The notes: generated by a model from the letters alone, not told the origin. Positions 17,357-26,597 are shown, counted from the first letter of the stretch. The stretch is DNA of 64,000 nucleotides from Desulfobacterales bacterium (GCA_030145015.1 JAQYWI010000005.1:1-64000); one strand, 5' to 3'. Numbers and translations are program-made.

Positions 17357-18994
17357 TTAGGGAAACCTGATTCTGGAAATATGGGAACCCCATCTGGTAT
17401 TGCTTTTAATCTTTTGACCCACGGCAAAAGCGACATTTGGATCTCCCCAGCCCGGCCCGGCGTACACGTCTACAGATTGGTAATCCCCCCAGCGAAAGCG
17501 TCCGACGCTGTCCTGCAAACTGGACCACGTGGGGCTTGTGACAACCACCGCTCCCGGACCTAAAAAGTTATCGAGGTCGGCAGCTTCCTTACCGGAGATG
17601 CGCATCTGAGCGTGAAAACCATCCCCGACCGGCGGCAGCGGATCGGGATCCACGGCCGTCCATACCACGAAAATATCTCCTTCGGTGTTGGCCGCGATAT
17701 GGGGCATAAAGTCATTGGAATTGGAAGTCGCCCAAAAGAAATCTGCATTAACCACTGTGTCGTTGACGGTGTCAAACTCATACCACCGGTTAACTGCAAA
17801 TGCTCCGGCACCCGTTCCGATACAGTGGGTGTTATAAAGCGCGTCGCCGATCTGTGTGCTCCAATTGCCGAAGCGCGCGTCCAACGTGTCAAGTGCGTAT
17901 CCCACCACGGGTTGCGGCGCATCGGGCGGTATGAGGTAGGTTACATCGCTGTGAATGGTGCTGGCGGTCAGGGTCTGGCCTCCTGGTGTGCTGGCGTTGC
18001 TCAGCGTGTATTTGGTCATCGCAGTACCGCCCGGTGAAAGGTAAGCCGGGGCGCATATCAGGTAGGCATTGGGATTCTGATCGAGCACCACGGGCGGTGC
18101 CAGCGTGCCGCACAGCCCGGTATAAAGTGGCACACTAAAAGTCACGCCATTGTAAAGGAGCGCTTTTGCGATTGCAAACATCCAGGCGCTGAAACCGGCA
18201 TCAAAGACGTTGGCCGTCACAATGATGGCATCCTGGTCCTGGCCCAGCTGCGGAAAATCCCAGAAGAAATCCGGGTCATTAAAAACATTCATGTCGATGG
18301 CGTAGATCCAGTAAGCCCCCATCGGGTTTTCACTTTTAGAAACAGCGATGAAATGCAGTTGCCTTGTGTCATTTTCAGGGAATGCGTCGGCCGTAACTAT
18401 CCAACGTTTCCACGTTTTGTCGAACATGGCGCGTGGATCAAATAAGGTTTGATTGAAATAACCGAAAAAACTCGCCAGGGATGCACTAAATAATTGAGCC
18501 TGGGTGCGTGTTCGCCAGACGGCAAGGTGGGAGTTGACAATTTCCATGAAGTATCCGCGCCCCATCGCACCGTGAGTGTCGGACGGAAAGAGCAATCCGG
18601 ACTCATCCATGTCAAGCCCTTCCCAGTTGGCAGCCACAACCGGTGGCGCAAGTGGAAGCTGGACCGGATCCCTGGTCTCTTCTTGTGGGCCCAACCCCCT
18701 TTGTGCGGTTAACTTCGCCTTATGGGCATCATACGCCGCATCACCCACTGTGGGTCTGAATCGTATTGGCGCGCCGTTATATAATTCTGTGATCAATTGC
18801 GCATTATTGGCTTCATCCGCCATCATCTGCGCCATCGTTCTCCCAACCGGCTCGGCCGATAACCAAACCCCGGAAGGTGCTATCGTCTCTGCGGCCCACG
18901 CTGGCACACCTAACTGCAAGATTATGGCCGCAACGGCAATGCTAACCAGTGCGCACCGTTGCCGCGAAATTTTAAAACCGGATTTGGGTTTCAT
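17357..18994 (-). CDS. Secreted protein of unknown function
   Basis: This 545-residue protein has a classical signal peptide (hydrophobic residues 15-32, ending in PAWAAE) and is expected to be exported. The family is not recognised. The mature part contains SGLLFPSDTHGAMGRGYFME, ARAMFDKTWKRWIVTADAFP-like blocks and repeated W/G/D-rich strands, suggestive of a beta-propeller or lectin-like extracellular domain. GAAAGGAGGT lies 6-7 bases before the ATG at 18994, so the start is secure. The following gene encodes a small exported beta-sandwich protein, so the two may form a surface or periplasmic pair. No catalytic signature is visible. Confidence 0.6.
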   Translation of the reverse strand: MKPKSGFKISRQRCALVSIAVAAIILQLGVPAWAAETIAPSGVWLSAEPVGRTMAQMMADEANNAQLITELYNGAPIRFRPTVGDAAYDAHKAKLTAQRGLGPQEETRDPVQLPLAPPVVAANWEGLDMDESGLLFPSDTHGAMGRGYFMEIVNSHLAVWRTRTQAQLFSASLASFFGYFNQTLFDPRAMFDKTWKRWIVTADAFPENDTRQLHFIAVSKSENPMGAYWIYAIDMNVFNDPDFFWDFPQLGQDQDAIIVTANVFDAGFSAWMFAIAKALLYNGVTFSVPLYTGLCGTLAPPVVLDQNPNAYLICAPAYLSPGGTAMTKYTLSNASTPGGQTLTASTIHSDVTYLIPPDAPQPVVGYALDTLDARFGNWSTQIGDALYNTHCIGTGAGAFAVNRWYEFDTVNDTVVNADFFWATSNSNDFMPHIAANTEGDIFVVWTAVDPDPLPPVGDGFHAQMRISGKEAADLDNFLGPGAVVVTSPTWSSLQDSVGRFRWGDYQSVDVYAGPGWGDPNVAFAVGQKIKSNTRWGSHISRIRFP

Positions 18995-19263
18995 CTTAAC
19001 CTCCTTTCGGGATCACATATTTTTAATCCCTTTAACGGTTTTAGTTTCAGTCCGGATTCGAAAGGCGTCCGGGATTGATTCACTCAAGTCATCTAACGAT
19101 TCTGATCATATTTGGCATGAACAAGCCATTCGGTCAATGCTTTCTTAATCGGTATGAATTATACATCCTGCCTAAACGGCGGAAAGCGGAGGTGCATGCC
19201 CATTGCCAACCGGGCAGGAAAGACAAAATGCACCGGTGAGAACGGGTATTATCCCGGCAATTT

Positions 19264-19275
19264 GGGTATATGCCC
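19264..19275. promoter_or_regulatory. Upstream activator palindrome, ligase 1
   Basis: GGGTATATGCCC is one base from the perfect palindrome GGGCATATGCCC found in front of other operons here. It starts exactly 101 bases before the start of the -24/-12 promoter at 19365. A weaker GGG-N6-CCC copy (GGGTATTATCCC) lies 20 bases further upstream at 19244-19255, so two sites on the same helix face are possible. The rest of the gap 18995-19399 is AT-rich leader without a gene. Confidence 0.7.
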
Positions 19276-19364
19276 ATCTAATTCGGTTGTATTCATTTCT
19301 ACTTATGACCGGATAATCATATAACTATTGAAAAATAATATGAATATATCCGTCGTTCAGACCT

Positions 19365-19380
19365 TTGTATAATTATTGCA
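19365..19380 (+). promoter_or_regulatory. Sigma-54 (-24/-12) promoter, ligase 1
   Basis: TTGTATAATTATTGCA fits the sigma-54 pattern TGGCAC-N5-TTGCA, with TG in place of GG at -24 and a perfect -12 box. Transcription should begin near 19391, leaving a leader of only about 9 bases before the ATG at 19400. The whole 100-base block from the activator site to the -12 box is strongly similar to that of ligase 2. Confidence 0.65.
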
Positions 19381-19399
19381 TATTAAAACCGGGAGACCG

Positions 19400-20983
19400 A
19401 TGAATAAAATTCTTGCCAATTTAAATGCGTACGGGCGTTTTGCCCTGGGGTTGCGTAAATTTCTGCGTCAAAAGCTTACACTGGCAGAGGCCGAGGCCAT
19501 TGTCCGACAACGCCTGGCTGAAAGAGAATCTAATTTCCTGCGCCTGATGGAACGGGGGATCTTTGGCTATCCCCAAAGCCCGTATCTGCCGCTGCTGCAA
19601 ACAGCCCGCTGCGAGCCGGGAGACATCCGTAACATGATCCGGGACAAAGGGTTGGAAGGCTCTCTGCGTAAATTGCGGGAGGCCGGCGTATACGTTACCT
19701 TCGAGGAATTCAAGGGTCGCAAGCCCATCGTTCGTGACGGAAAAGTTTTCCATATAAAGCCCGGGCAGTTCGACAACCCGTATTTGAGCCGGCATTACGA
19801 AGCCACCACCGGCGGAACAACCGGATCGGGCACCAGGGTAAGAATTGACCTCGAATATATTGCGGCAGATTCACCGCATTTGCTCTTGGAACACCATATC
19901 CATGGCGCCCTGAACGCCCCGTATGTAATTTGGTTCGGCACCCTCCCGGATCCCACCGGAATTACGGCTACCTTGCTGTTTTCACGCTACGGAAAAGTTC
20001 CGTTAAAGTGGTTCTCCATGGTTTCGGATCGTGATCTGAAACCCCCTTTGAAGTATCGCCTTGCGACCCGTTGGACTGTTATCGCGGGGCGGCTTTCCGG
20101 AGCGCCGATTCCCTGGCCGCAGCCGGTAAGTCTTGATCAGGCTGCTATTGTTGCCCGATGTTTGGCCGACATGGTTGCAGATTACGGGTCGTGCCTGATC
20201 GCCACTCACGTCAGTCAGGCTTTGCGGGTATGCACGGCTGCGGTTGAGGAAGGCTTGGACCTCGCCAATGTAACGATTATGGGCGGGGGAGAACCGCCTT
20301 CGCCGACCAAAGTGCGGCTGATAAATCGTTCGGGTGCGAAATGGGTTCCTCAATATTTCTTTACGGAAGCCGGTGCCGTGGGACTTGGCTGTGCGAAACC
20401 AATTGATGAAAACGATCTACACTTCATCAAGGATTCCCTGGCCCTTATTCAATATCCCCGTAAGGTACCCGGCACGGAGACCCGCGTTGATGCGTTTAAT
20501 TATACGTCGCTACTTCCCGCCGCACCCAAGCTTTTGCTGAACGTAGAAAGCGATGACTATGGCATAATTGAAACGCGCGCATGCGGGTGTCCCTTTGAGA
20601 CCTATGGATATACCGAACATATGCGAAACGTCCGCAGTTTTCGCAAGCTGACCGGTGAAGGGGTTACGCTCGTCGGAAGTGACATGCTGCACATTTTGGA
20701 AGAGGTATTGCCTTCACGATTCGGGGGCAGCCCCATGGACTATCAGCTGCTGGAGGAAGAGAATCAGCAGGGCCTTACGCGCCTGAGCCTGCTGGTGAGT
20801 CCCAGGATTCAGCTCAACGATGAATCCCAGGTCATCGAAACGGTTTTGGAAGCTTTAAAACGCCGCGGCGCCGGACGCCAGGCCATTGAATTATGGAAAC
20901 AGGCCGAAACGCTCAGCGTCAGGCGTCAGGAGCCCATCTTGACGGCCCGTGGAAAATTTTCGCCGCTGATCAGGGCCAAATGA
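19400..20983 (+). CDS. PaaK/LuxE-like adenylate-forming enzyme, paralogue 1
   Basis: This 527-residue protein belongs to the adenylate-forming superfamily and is nearest by motif to phenylacetate-CoA ligase or LuxE. The ATP-binding A3 motif is TTGGTTGSGTRV (near residue 136), the A5-like motif is YFFTEAGAVGLGC, the hinge region has RSFRKLTGEGVTLVGSD, and an A10-like lysine is in RQEPILTARGKF at the C-terminus. It is about 90 residues longer than typical PaaK. The ATG at 19400 is chosen because the two paralogues begin at the same point and the -12 promoter box overlaps the longer frame. It probably forms an acyl-adenylate from a carboxylic acid and transfers it to CoA. The substrate is unknown. 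Confidence 0.7.
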   Translation: MNKILANLNAYGRFALGLRKFLRQKLTLAEAEAIVRQRLAERESNFLRLMERGIFGYPQSPYLPLLQTARCEPGDIRNMIRDKGLEGSLRKLREAGVYVTFEEFKGRKPIVRDGKVFHIKPGQFDNPYLSRHYEATTGGTTGSGTRVRIDLEYIAADSPHLLLEHHIHGALNAPYVIWFGTLPDPTGITATLLFSRYGKVPLKWFSMVSDRDLKPPLKYRLATRWTVIAGRLSGAPIPWPQPVSLDQAAIVARCLADMVADYGSCLIATHVSQALRVCTAAVEEGLDLANVTIMGGGEPPSPTKVRLINRSGAKWVPQYFFTEAGAVGLGCAKPIDENDLHFIKDSLALIQYPRKVPGTETRVDAFNYTSLLPAAPKLLLNVESDDYGIIETRACGCPFETYGYTEHMRNVRSFRKLTGEGVTLVGSDMLHILEEVLPSRFGGSPMDYQLLEEENQQGLTRLSLLVSPRIQLNDESQVIETVLEALKRRGAGRQAIELWKQAETLSVRRQEPILTARGKFSPLIRAK

Positions 20984-21081
20984 TCTCAAAGCGTGACGCG
21001 AGAAGAATTCACCTGAATCGAAAGCCAATCCCGACCAACGGATTAGCAGATAAAAAACTGCAATTCTAATTAATGCATCCA

Positions 21082-22287
21082 TTGAGATGACAACCCGGTT
21101 TTGACCGGGGACTTGACAGTCCGCTTATGTGAATAGTCAAATCCCCGCTTGGGCATCTCAGGACGCCTTGCGGCGTCTACAGCACCACCCGGCTGCTCTA
21201 CTTTGCCAGGAGTTTCCGCAATTTGGGTCCATACTCAGGTGACTTTTTGATAACTTCTTCCCAGATGACTTCGTGAGCGAGGTCGGCAAGCCGCTTGGCA
21301 TCAGCCGCAGGCAATTCAATAAACTGCATGCCCTTGTCGACGGCCAGCTTAAGTGCCCCTTTTGAACGCTTGACATAAAGCTCGAGTAACTCGTTATTTT
21401 CTATACCGGCCATGATATCTATCATCATCTGCTTGTGTTCCTGCGGCAGCTTATTCCAGCTGTCCAGGTTCACTAAAATCACCAGGTTCTGGCCATAGAT
21501 CGGGACGTTGACCATGTATTTTACCACCGCGGCCAATCCCCAGGTTTTAAGCCCTGTCTTGACGTCGATGATTCCATCTACAACGCCACGCTCCATGGCA
21601 GTGAATACATCATGAAAAGGTACCGAAACAGGGACAGCGCCCAATGCTTTGATCAATGGCAGTGTGGCCCCGAAGGCACTGAGCTTCAGCCCGGCCAGAT
21701 CTTCCAGCTTTTCGACGCGATTCTTTGCCAGCATGATATGGAACTCATTATCGACGGCCGCCCGGCCTAAATAGAAAACGTTTTGCTTGCTGTATATTTC
21801 AGCCATGAGATCGTAAAAACCACTCTCGCGTTCCTGGGCGGGTGTCTGGCCCGAGAGAATAAAACACAAAGATTCGGGTATCAACGACGCATCCGGAGGA
21901 CTTAGAATCATATCGAACACCCCGCTTCTGACAGCCGACGGCTGGTCAACGCTGGGGATCGCCTCGGGTCCGCCGACAATCTCTATTTTAAGTTGCCCTC
22001 CGCTGCGCTCCTGAATTTGTTTGCTTAACAAAAAAGAAGCCCGGGTCGACTGAGATCTTATTGGTACAAATGTCACCATCCTAAGCGTTGTTGACCCCTT
22101 CGACTCCGCATATGAGGGTAGCCCAAAGCTTAAAAGCAATAATACTGTCGATACACATACGATCCATTTCTTCGTAGCCATTTATCTTCTCCTTTTCCAT
22201 TTTTCCATAATAAGTTGTTTGTTCCCAAACCCCTCGCGCTGATGAAATTCCTACCATACCCCCTCTCTGTTAATGAAAACATAGTGG
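21082..22287. repeat. Segmental duplication, copy A (binding-protein gene plus flanks)
   Basis: About 1.2 kb here matches 24342-25543 at a constant offset of 3260 bases. The match covers the whole TRAP binding-protein gene, about 115 bases beyond its stop codon (from TTGAGATGA) and about 105 bases upstream of its start. The two proteins have equal length and differ at scattered positions. The copies flank the DctQ/DctM genes, so a single event duplicated the binding-protein gene to the far end of the operon. The leftover 22288-22429 has no gene. Confidence 0.85.
21198..22181 (-). CDS. TRAP transporter substrate-binding protein (DctP-like), copy A
   Basis: This 327-residue periplasmic binding protein of the TRAP (DctP/TAXI-unrelated) family has a signal peptide ending near PSYAES. 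The family features are LSKQIQERSGGQLKIEI near residue 50, the VEKLEDLAGLKLSAFG segment containing the usual domain-1 hinge, and GVVDGIIDVKTGLKTWGL in the carboxylate-binding region, where TRAP proteins carry a conserved ligand-contacting Arg or its neighbour. It is a near twin of the protein at 24458-25441. Differences in the pocket region (SAFGAT versus RASGTT; VDGIIDV versus VDGTIGV) suggest the two may have different ligand preference. Notably, copy A lacks the Arg at the R-A-S-G position. Confidence 0.85.
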   Translation of the reverse strand: MATKKWIVCVSTVLLLLSFGLPSYAESKGSTTLRMVTFVPIRSQSTRASFLLSKQIQERSGGQLKIEIVGGPEAIPSVDQPSAVRSGVFDMILSPPDASLIPESLCFILSGQTPAQERESGFYDLMAEIYSKQNVFYLGRAAVDNEFHIMLAKNRVEKLEDLAGLKLSAFGATLPLIKALGAVPVSVPFHDVFTAMERGVVDGIIDVKTGLKTWGLAAVVKYMVNVPIYGQNLVILVNLDSWNKLPQEHKQMMIDIMAGIENNELLELYVKRSKGALKLAVDKGMQFIELPAADAKRLADLAHEVIWEEVIKKSPEYGPKLRKLLAK

Positions 22288-22429
22288 TTTCGCCAAAAAC
22301 GGATAGTGCATCCATTCCATAAGGCAACCCCGTGCCTATCTTTAAAGCAGCCATCTTTTGCGCTGCCGCTTCAGAGGCGCGCTCCCTCAGATACACCTAG
22401 TGCTTTCCGGTGTTTGCCCTTGTGAGCGA

Positions 22430-23740
22430 TCACATAAAGCCCGGCAGCCAGAGAGCCAATGCCGGAAAGATGATGATCAAGAGCATCACTATAAAGTCAC
22501 AGATGAGAAAGGGAAATCCGGCCTTGTAAATGTCTGCCATGGTCGTCCCTGAAGGGGATACCCCTTTCATCACAAACAGGATCATGCCAAAGGGCGGGGT
22601 CGTCATCGCCATTTCCATATTGATCAACATCAATAGGGCGAACCAGATTTCGTTCAGGCCTAATAGATTGATAATCGGAAAAAATATGGGAATCGTGATC
22701 AGTATCATGGGCACTGAACCCATAAACATACCCAAAGCAATTAATATAAGCTGCATCACGATCACGATCACAATGGGGATCAGGGGGATGGCCGCCATGA
22801 GTTCGACGATGCCTCTAGTCGCTCCGGAAGAGGCCAAAATTTGGCTAAAAGACTTTGCAGCGATAATCGCCATGAATGTCATGATCGTGATTCGAATGGT
22901 ACCCGTAAAGGACTTCTTAATCAGTGCGAAGGTGAATTTTCTATACAGGGCCGCTAGTATGAACGTCCCGAGGGCGCCCATTGCTGCCGCCTCCGAGGGT
23001 GTTGCCACACCTAAGAAGATGAGCCCTAAGACCAGAAAGATAATAAGTCCAAGCGGCAGTACATACTTCACCGTGGCCGCCAATTTCTCTGATATAGGCG
23101 TTGGGACAACGTTGTATGAAGGCGCTAAAGAAGGCTGAATCCAACACCGCCCCACGATATAAACAGCGTACAAAGAGGCAATCATCAGCCCCGGAATAAT
23201 ACCGGCAATTAAAAGGTCTGCAATCGAAATCTCAGCGATGGCCGCCAGCAGAACCGCCAGACCGCTCGGAGGGATGATCATCGCCAGCCCCCCACTGCCC
23301 ATAATCGGGCCTATACTCATTGCCTTACTGTGACCCCGCCGCTCCATCTCCGGCACGAGCACCGATCCCAGCATGGCGGTGGTGCCGATGGAAGAGCCGC
23401 TCATGGTAGAAAAGAGCGTTGCCCCTGTCACCGTTAACAAACCCAACCGGCCCGGTACACGCCCGAGCCATTTGTCCAATACATCAATCATTCTCATCGC
23501 CATCCCCGAATGAAACATAACTTCTCCAAGGAGGACAAACAAAGGTATCGGAAGCAAGGTGAAGGTTGATACGGCCTCAAACATGCTGGTGGTAAGCTGG
23601 TATAGCCCGGCTTCCCCGTTCCAGAACAGAACTGCGCCCACAGGCGTAATAAGGAGCAGCGCAAAAGCTACGGGCATGCCGGTTGCCAATAGGACCATCC
23701 CACCGCCCAAGATTAATAGAAGTGCCAGTGGCCATTCCAT
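22430..23740 (-). CDS. dctM: TRAP transporter large permease (DctM)
   Basis: This 436-residue membrane protein is the 12-helix large subunit of a TRAP transporter. It starts with MEWPLALLLILGGGMVLLAT. It contains GMAMRMIDVLDKWLGRVPGR, the SGSSIGTTAMLGSVLVPEM loop, GLAMIIPPSGLAVLLA and the C-terminal TTPPFGMILFVMKG motif, all typical of DctM. It lies about 56 bases after the small permease gene, and AGAGGAT precedes its start. With DctQ and DctP it forms a sodium-coupled importer of carboxylic acids. Confidence 0.9.
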   Translation of the reverse strand: MEWPLALLLILGGGMVLLATGMPVAFALLLITPVGAVLFWNGEAGLYQLTTSMFEAVSTFTLLPIPLFVLLGEVMFHSGMAMRMIDVLDKWLGRVPGRLGLLTVTGATLFSTMSGSSIGTTAMLGSVLVPEMERRGHSKAMSIGPIMGSGGLAMIIPPSGLAVLLAAIAEISIADLLIAGIIPGLMIASLYAVYIVGRCWIQPSLAPSYNVVPTPISEKLAATVKYVLPLGLIIFLVLGLIFLGVATPSEAAAMGALGTFILAALYRKFTFALIKKSFTGTIRITIMTFMAIIAAKSFSQILASSGATRGIVELMAAIPLIPIVIVIVMQLILIALGMFMGSVPMILITIPIFFPIINLLGLNEIWFALLMLINMEMAMTTPPFGMILFVMKGVSPSGTTMADIYKAGFPFLICDFIVMLLIIIFPALALWLPGFM

Positions 23741-23796
23741 AATATCTTCATCCTCTTTCAGCGTGTTCGGACTTGAACTGCTATTTTTTTATTCTT

Positions 23797-24297
23797 CTAA
23801 CGCCGCTTATAGTCCATCAGATATCCGTAAGTTCTTCTTGCAAACTGAACGCAGAGCAGAAAACTGCCCACCGGCATGATGGCATACAGAGGCGCTTTGG
23901 GAATTTCAAGAATGGTGGCGGTATAAAGCTCCTTTTGAAACGCCTTCAACGTGGTTCCCCCGGTATACCAGGTAAGAATCAGCCAGAGGATCGTTGCGAG
24001 TCCCGATGTAATGGTATTCAACAGGGCCTGATTTTTAGGACTCAGCCAATTTAGCAGCACATCCACTTTTACGTGCCCCTCTTCTCTTAGAAGCCAGGCC
24101 GCACCCAGAAAGCAAATATACAGTTGGATGTACTCGACGGTTTCGATCACCCATATTTGGGGTCGCCCGGCAAAATAGCGCATGATGACTTCAAAACAGA
24201 CGGACAACCAGCCGAATATGAGGATCGCAATCGCCAAAACCATCAGAATATCGAGGAGACGGTCAAATAAACGCCCGCTTATCCGCAGTATTTCCAT
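23797..24297 (-). CDS. dctQ: TRAP transporter small permease (DctQ)
   Basis: This 166-residue protein has four hydrophobic segments and belongs to the DctQ family. Family-like features are FGWLSVCFEVIMRYFAGRPQ after the first helix, WVIETVEYIQLYICFLGAAW and LREEGHVKVDVLLNWLS, which are the most conserved parts of DctQ. It pairs with DctM to form the membrane part of the transporter. It is in the order binding protein, DctQ, DctM on the minus strand. Confidence 0.85.
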   Translation of the reverse strand: MEILRISGRLFDRLLDILMVLAIAILIFGWLSVCFEVIMRYFAGRPQIWVIETVEYIQLYICFLGAAWLLREEGHVKVDVLLNWLSPKNQALLNTITSGLATILWLILTWYTGGTTLKAFQKELYTATILEIPKAPLYAIMPVGSFLLCVQFARRTYGYLMDYKRR

Positions 24298-24341
24298 CAG
24301 GGTTCCCTCTTTTTTATCTGCTATTCCCGGTCTGGTGTCAT

Positions 24342-25543
24342 TTGAGATGATATCCCGGTGCCTGACGGGGACTTGACAGACCGCAGGTGTGAATATTCAA
24401 ATCCGCGCTCAGGCACCTCAGGACATCTTGCGGAATCTACAGCACCAACCAACTGCTCTACTTAGCCAGGAGTTTCCGGAATTTGGGTCCATACTCAGGT
24501 GACTTTTTGATAACTTCTTCCCAGATTACTTCTTGAGCGATGTCGACAAGCCGCCTGGCATCAGCCGCAGGGAGCTCAACAAATTGCATGCCCTTGTCAA
24601 CGGCCAGCTTAAGTGCCCCTTCTGAACGCTGAACATAAAGCTCGGGCAACTCATTCTTTTCTATGCCGGCCATGACATCTTTCATCATCTGTTTATATTC
24701 CTGAGGCAGCTTATTCCAGCTGTCCAAATTCACTAAAACTACCAGGTTCTGACCATAGAGCGGGACGTTGACCATGTATTTCGTCACCGAGGCCAATCCC
24801 CAGGTTTTAAGCCCGGTCTTGACGCCAATGGTTCCATCGACAACGCCGCGTTCCATGGCAGTGAATACATCCGGCAAGGGTACCGAAACGGGGGCAGCTC
24901 CCAATGCTTTGATCAATGGCAGGGTGGTCCCCGAGGCGCGCAGCTTCAGCCCGGCCAGATCTTCCAACTTTTTGATGGGATTCTTTGCCAGCATGATGTG
25001 GAATTCATTATCGACGGCCGCCCGGCCCAAATAGAAAATGTTTTGCTTCGCATATATTTCAGCCATGAGATCGTAAAAACCACTTTCGCGTTCCCGGGCG
25101 GGTGTCTGGCCCGAGAGAATAAAGCACAACGATTCAGGTATCAGCGACTCATCAGGAGGACTTAGAATCATATCGAACACCCCGCTTCTGGCAGCCGACG
25201 GCTGGTCATCGCTTGGAATCGCTTCAGGTCCGCCGATAATCTCTATTTTAAATTTCCCGTCGCTGCGCTCCTGAATTTGTTTGCTTAGCCAAAGAGCCGC
25301 CCTGACCGTTTTTGATGCTGTGGGTACAAATGTCACCATTCTAAGTTTTGTTGATTCAGCCGCCTCCGCGTAAGAGGGTAGCCCAAAGCCCAGTAGTAAT
25401 ACGACTACCGATACACATACGATCCATTGTTTCGCAAACATGTTTCTTCTCCTTTTCCATTTTCCCAAAGTAAGTTACCTGTTTCAAAAGCCCTCGTGTT
25501 GATGAAATTCTAGGATTCTGCCTTTTTATTAAAAAAACATAAT
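24342..25543. repeat. Segmental duplication, copy B
   Basis: This is the partner of 21082-22287 at an offset of 3260 bases. It covers the DctP gene, its ribosome binding site region (CTCCTTTTCCAT on the plus strand) and the sequence after its stop codon. Similarity fades at about TTGAGATGA on one side and GATGAAATTC on the other. It is in the standard DctP position directly ahead of DctQ, so it is probably the original copy. Confidence 0.8.
24458..25441 (-). CDS. dctP: TRAP transporter substrate-binding protein (DctP-like), copy B
   Basis: This 327-residue TRAP periplasmic binding protein has a signal peptide (hydrophobic residues 7-20, cleavage near PSYAEA). Its motifs are RMVTFVP, LSKQIQERSDGKFKIEIIGG, KKLEDLAGLKLRASGTTLPL with the ligand-contact Arg, and GVVDGTIGVKTGLKTWGL. 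I use the ATG at 25441, preceded by AAGGAGAAG. It matches the start of copy A, whereas the start 27 bases upstream would include the ribosome binding site. It lies ahead of DctQ and DctM in the normal gene order. TRAP systems move organic acids, including aromatic and sulfonated ones. Confidence 0.9.
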   Translation of the reverse strand: MFAKQWIVCVSVVVLLLGFGLPSYAEAAESTKLRMVTFVPTASKTVRAALWLSKQIQERSDGKFKIEIIGGPEAIPSDDQPSAARSGVFDMILSPPDESLIPESLCFILSGQTPARERESGFYDLMAEIYAKQNIFYLGRAAVDNEFHIMLAKNPIKKLEDLAGLKLRASGTTLPLIKALGAAPVSVPLPDVFTAMERGVVDGTIGVKTGLKTWGLASVTKYMVNVPLYGQNLVVLVNLDSWNKLPQEYKQMMKDVMAGIEKNELPELYVQRSEGALKLAVDKGMQFVELPAADARRLVDIAQEVIWEEVIKKSPEYGPKFRKLLAK

Positions 25544-25598
25544 TGCGCATAAACCGCTACCGGTACCGAAGGCGGCGTCACCGGCATGCAAAGTCGTT

Positions 25599-26597
25599 TC
25601 ATACCGGTAAACGCATCAATTTTCTCACATTATTTTCAAATACCTTCTTTTTCCCCGCCTCAGGGATATCCATCTGCTCGATGGCATTTATGACCTGTCT
25701 GGTGGCCCGATCTCCCAGCTGACTGTCATAGGGCATATCCGTCCCGAACAAGAGGTGGTCACCGCCAAAGAAGCTATAGCCGCACATCAGCGCCGGGGTA
25801 TTCCCGTATAGCGCCGTATCCGTGTAGAACATGCGGAAGTAGTCAAGCGGATGCCGGGTGAGGTTGGCCTCATATCTATACCCCATCCGCATTTCAGCAT
25901 GCTCAGTCTGGGCTGCAATCCGATCCGCAAGATAGGGTACCATTGCACCGCAGTGATGAATCATCACCTTCAGATTGGCGAATTTCTCAAGTATGCCGCT
26001 AAATACCAAACGCGCCATCGCCACCGTCGTCTCATAAGGCCAACCGAATATGCGCGACACCAAATACTTTGACTCGCTCTCAACGGGATAGTCCGGCACT
26101 GTCCGCGCTCTTTGGGGATGAATAAAGATAGGCAGGTCATAGTAGGCCATCTTTTCGTAAAGCGGCATAAACTCTGGGGAGTCCAGCGGCTTGCCGTCTA
26201 CGTCCGTAAATACCTGCACTCCCCTGAATCTCAGGTCGGCTATGGCTCGATCAACTTCTTTTAGGGCCGCATCGATATCACTCATCGGCAGGCTGGCAAT
26301 GGCAGCCACAAACCGATCCGGATGTTTGAAGACCAGCTCGGCCATCTCATCATTTGCGATCCTGGCCAATTCAACTTTATCCTGCGGTTTAAGCCGGCCC
26401 CACGACTCTGAAGCTTCTAAAGCCAGTACCTGCATGAGACCGTCGTATTTATCCATAATCCTGAATCGAAGGTCCAAATCGGTTAATGACGGGAAACCGG
26501 CAATGTATTTGGAGATAAACAAATTCTGCGGTTGTTTATTACGGAGCACCTCTTCATACTTGGGTGGCATGATATGGGAGTAACTGTCAATTTTCAT
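25599..26597 (-). CDS. Amidohydrolase-2 family protein (ACMSD/resorcylate decarboxylase-like)
   Basis: This 332-residue TIM-barrel protein belongs to the amidohydrolase_2 family. The family includes aminocarboxymuconate-semialdehyde decarboxylase, gamma-resorcylate decarboxylase and lactone or cyclic-acid hydrolases. The N-terminal metal motif, usually H-x-H, is DSYSHIM, so the first His is replaced by Tyr. Later ligands are in LPIFIHPQRA, VMIHHCGAMVPYLADRI and LLFGTDMPYDS with the catalytic Asp. GGAGG lies about 12 bases before the start. It sits between the LIV and TRAP transporter genes in the same direction, so it probably acts on the imported acid or an intermediate, as decarboxylase or hydrolase. 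Confidence 0.75.
   Translation of the reverse strand: MKIDSYSHIMPPKYEEVLRNKQPQNLFISKYIAGFPSLTDLDLRFRIMDKYDGLMQVLALEASESWGRLKPQDKVELARIANDEMAELVFKHPDRFVAAIASLPMSDIDAALKEVDRAIADLRFRGVQVFTDVDGKPLDSPEFMPLYEKMAYYDLPIFIHPQRARTVPDYPVESESKYLVSRIFGWPYETTVAMARLVFSGILEKFANLKVMIHHCGAMVPYLADRIAAQTEHAEMRMGYRYEANLTRHPLDYFRMFYTDTALYGNTPALMCGYSFFGGDHLLFGTDMPYDSQLGDRATRQVINAIEQMDIPEAGKKKVFENNVRKLMRLPV

Noticed and set aside
17612..18037. Plus-strand frame within the secreted protein gene
   Set aside because: It lies antisense to the 545-residue gene with signal peptide and strong ribosome binding site, and has no family match.
21094..21109. Perfect small stem CCCGGT-TTTG-ACCGGG as a terminator
   Set aside because: There is no T-run in either direction, and the copy at the other end of the duplication has lost the stem, so a function is not supported.
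22130..22396. Minus-strand frame upstream of DctP copy A
   Set aside because: It overlaps the real gene in a different frame, comes from the leftover of the segmental duplication, and has no homology or ribosome binding site.
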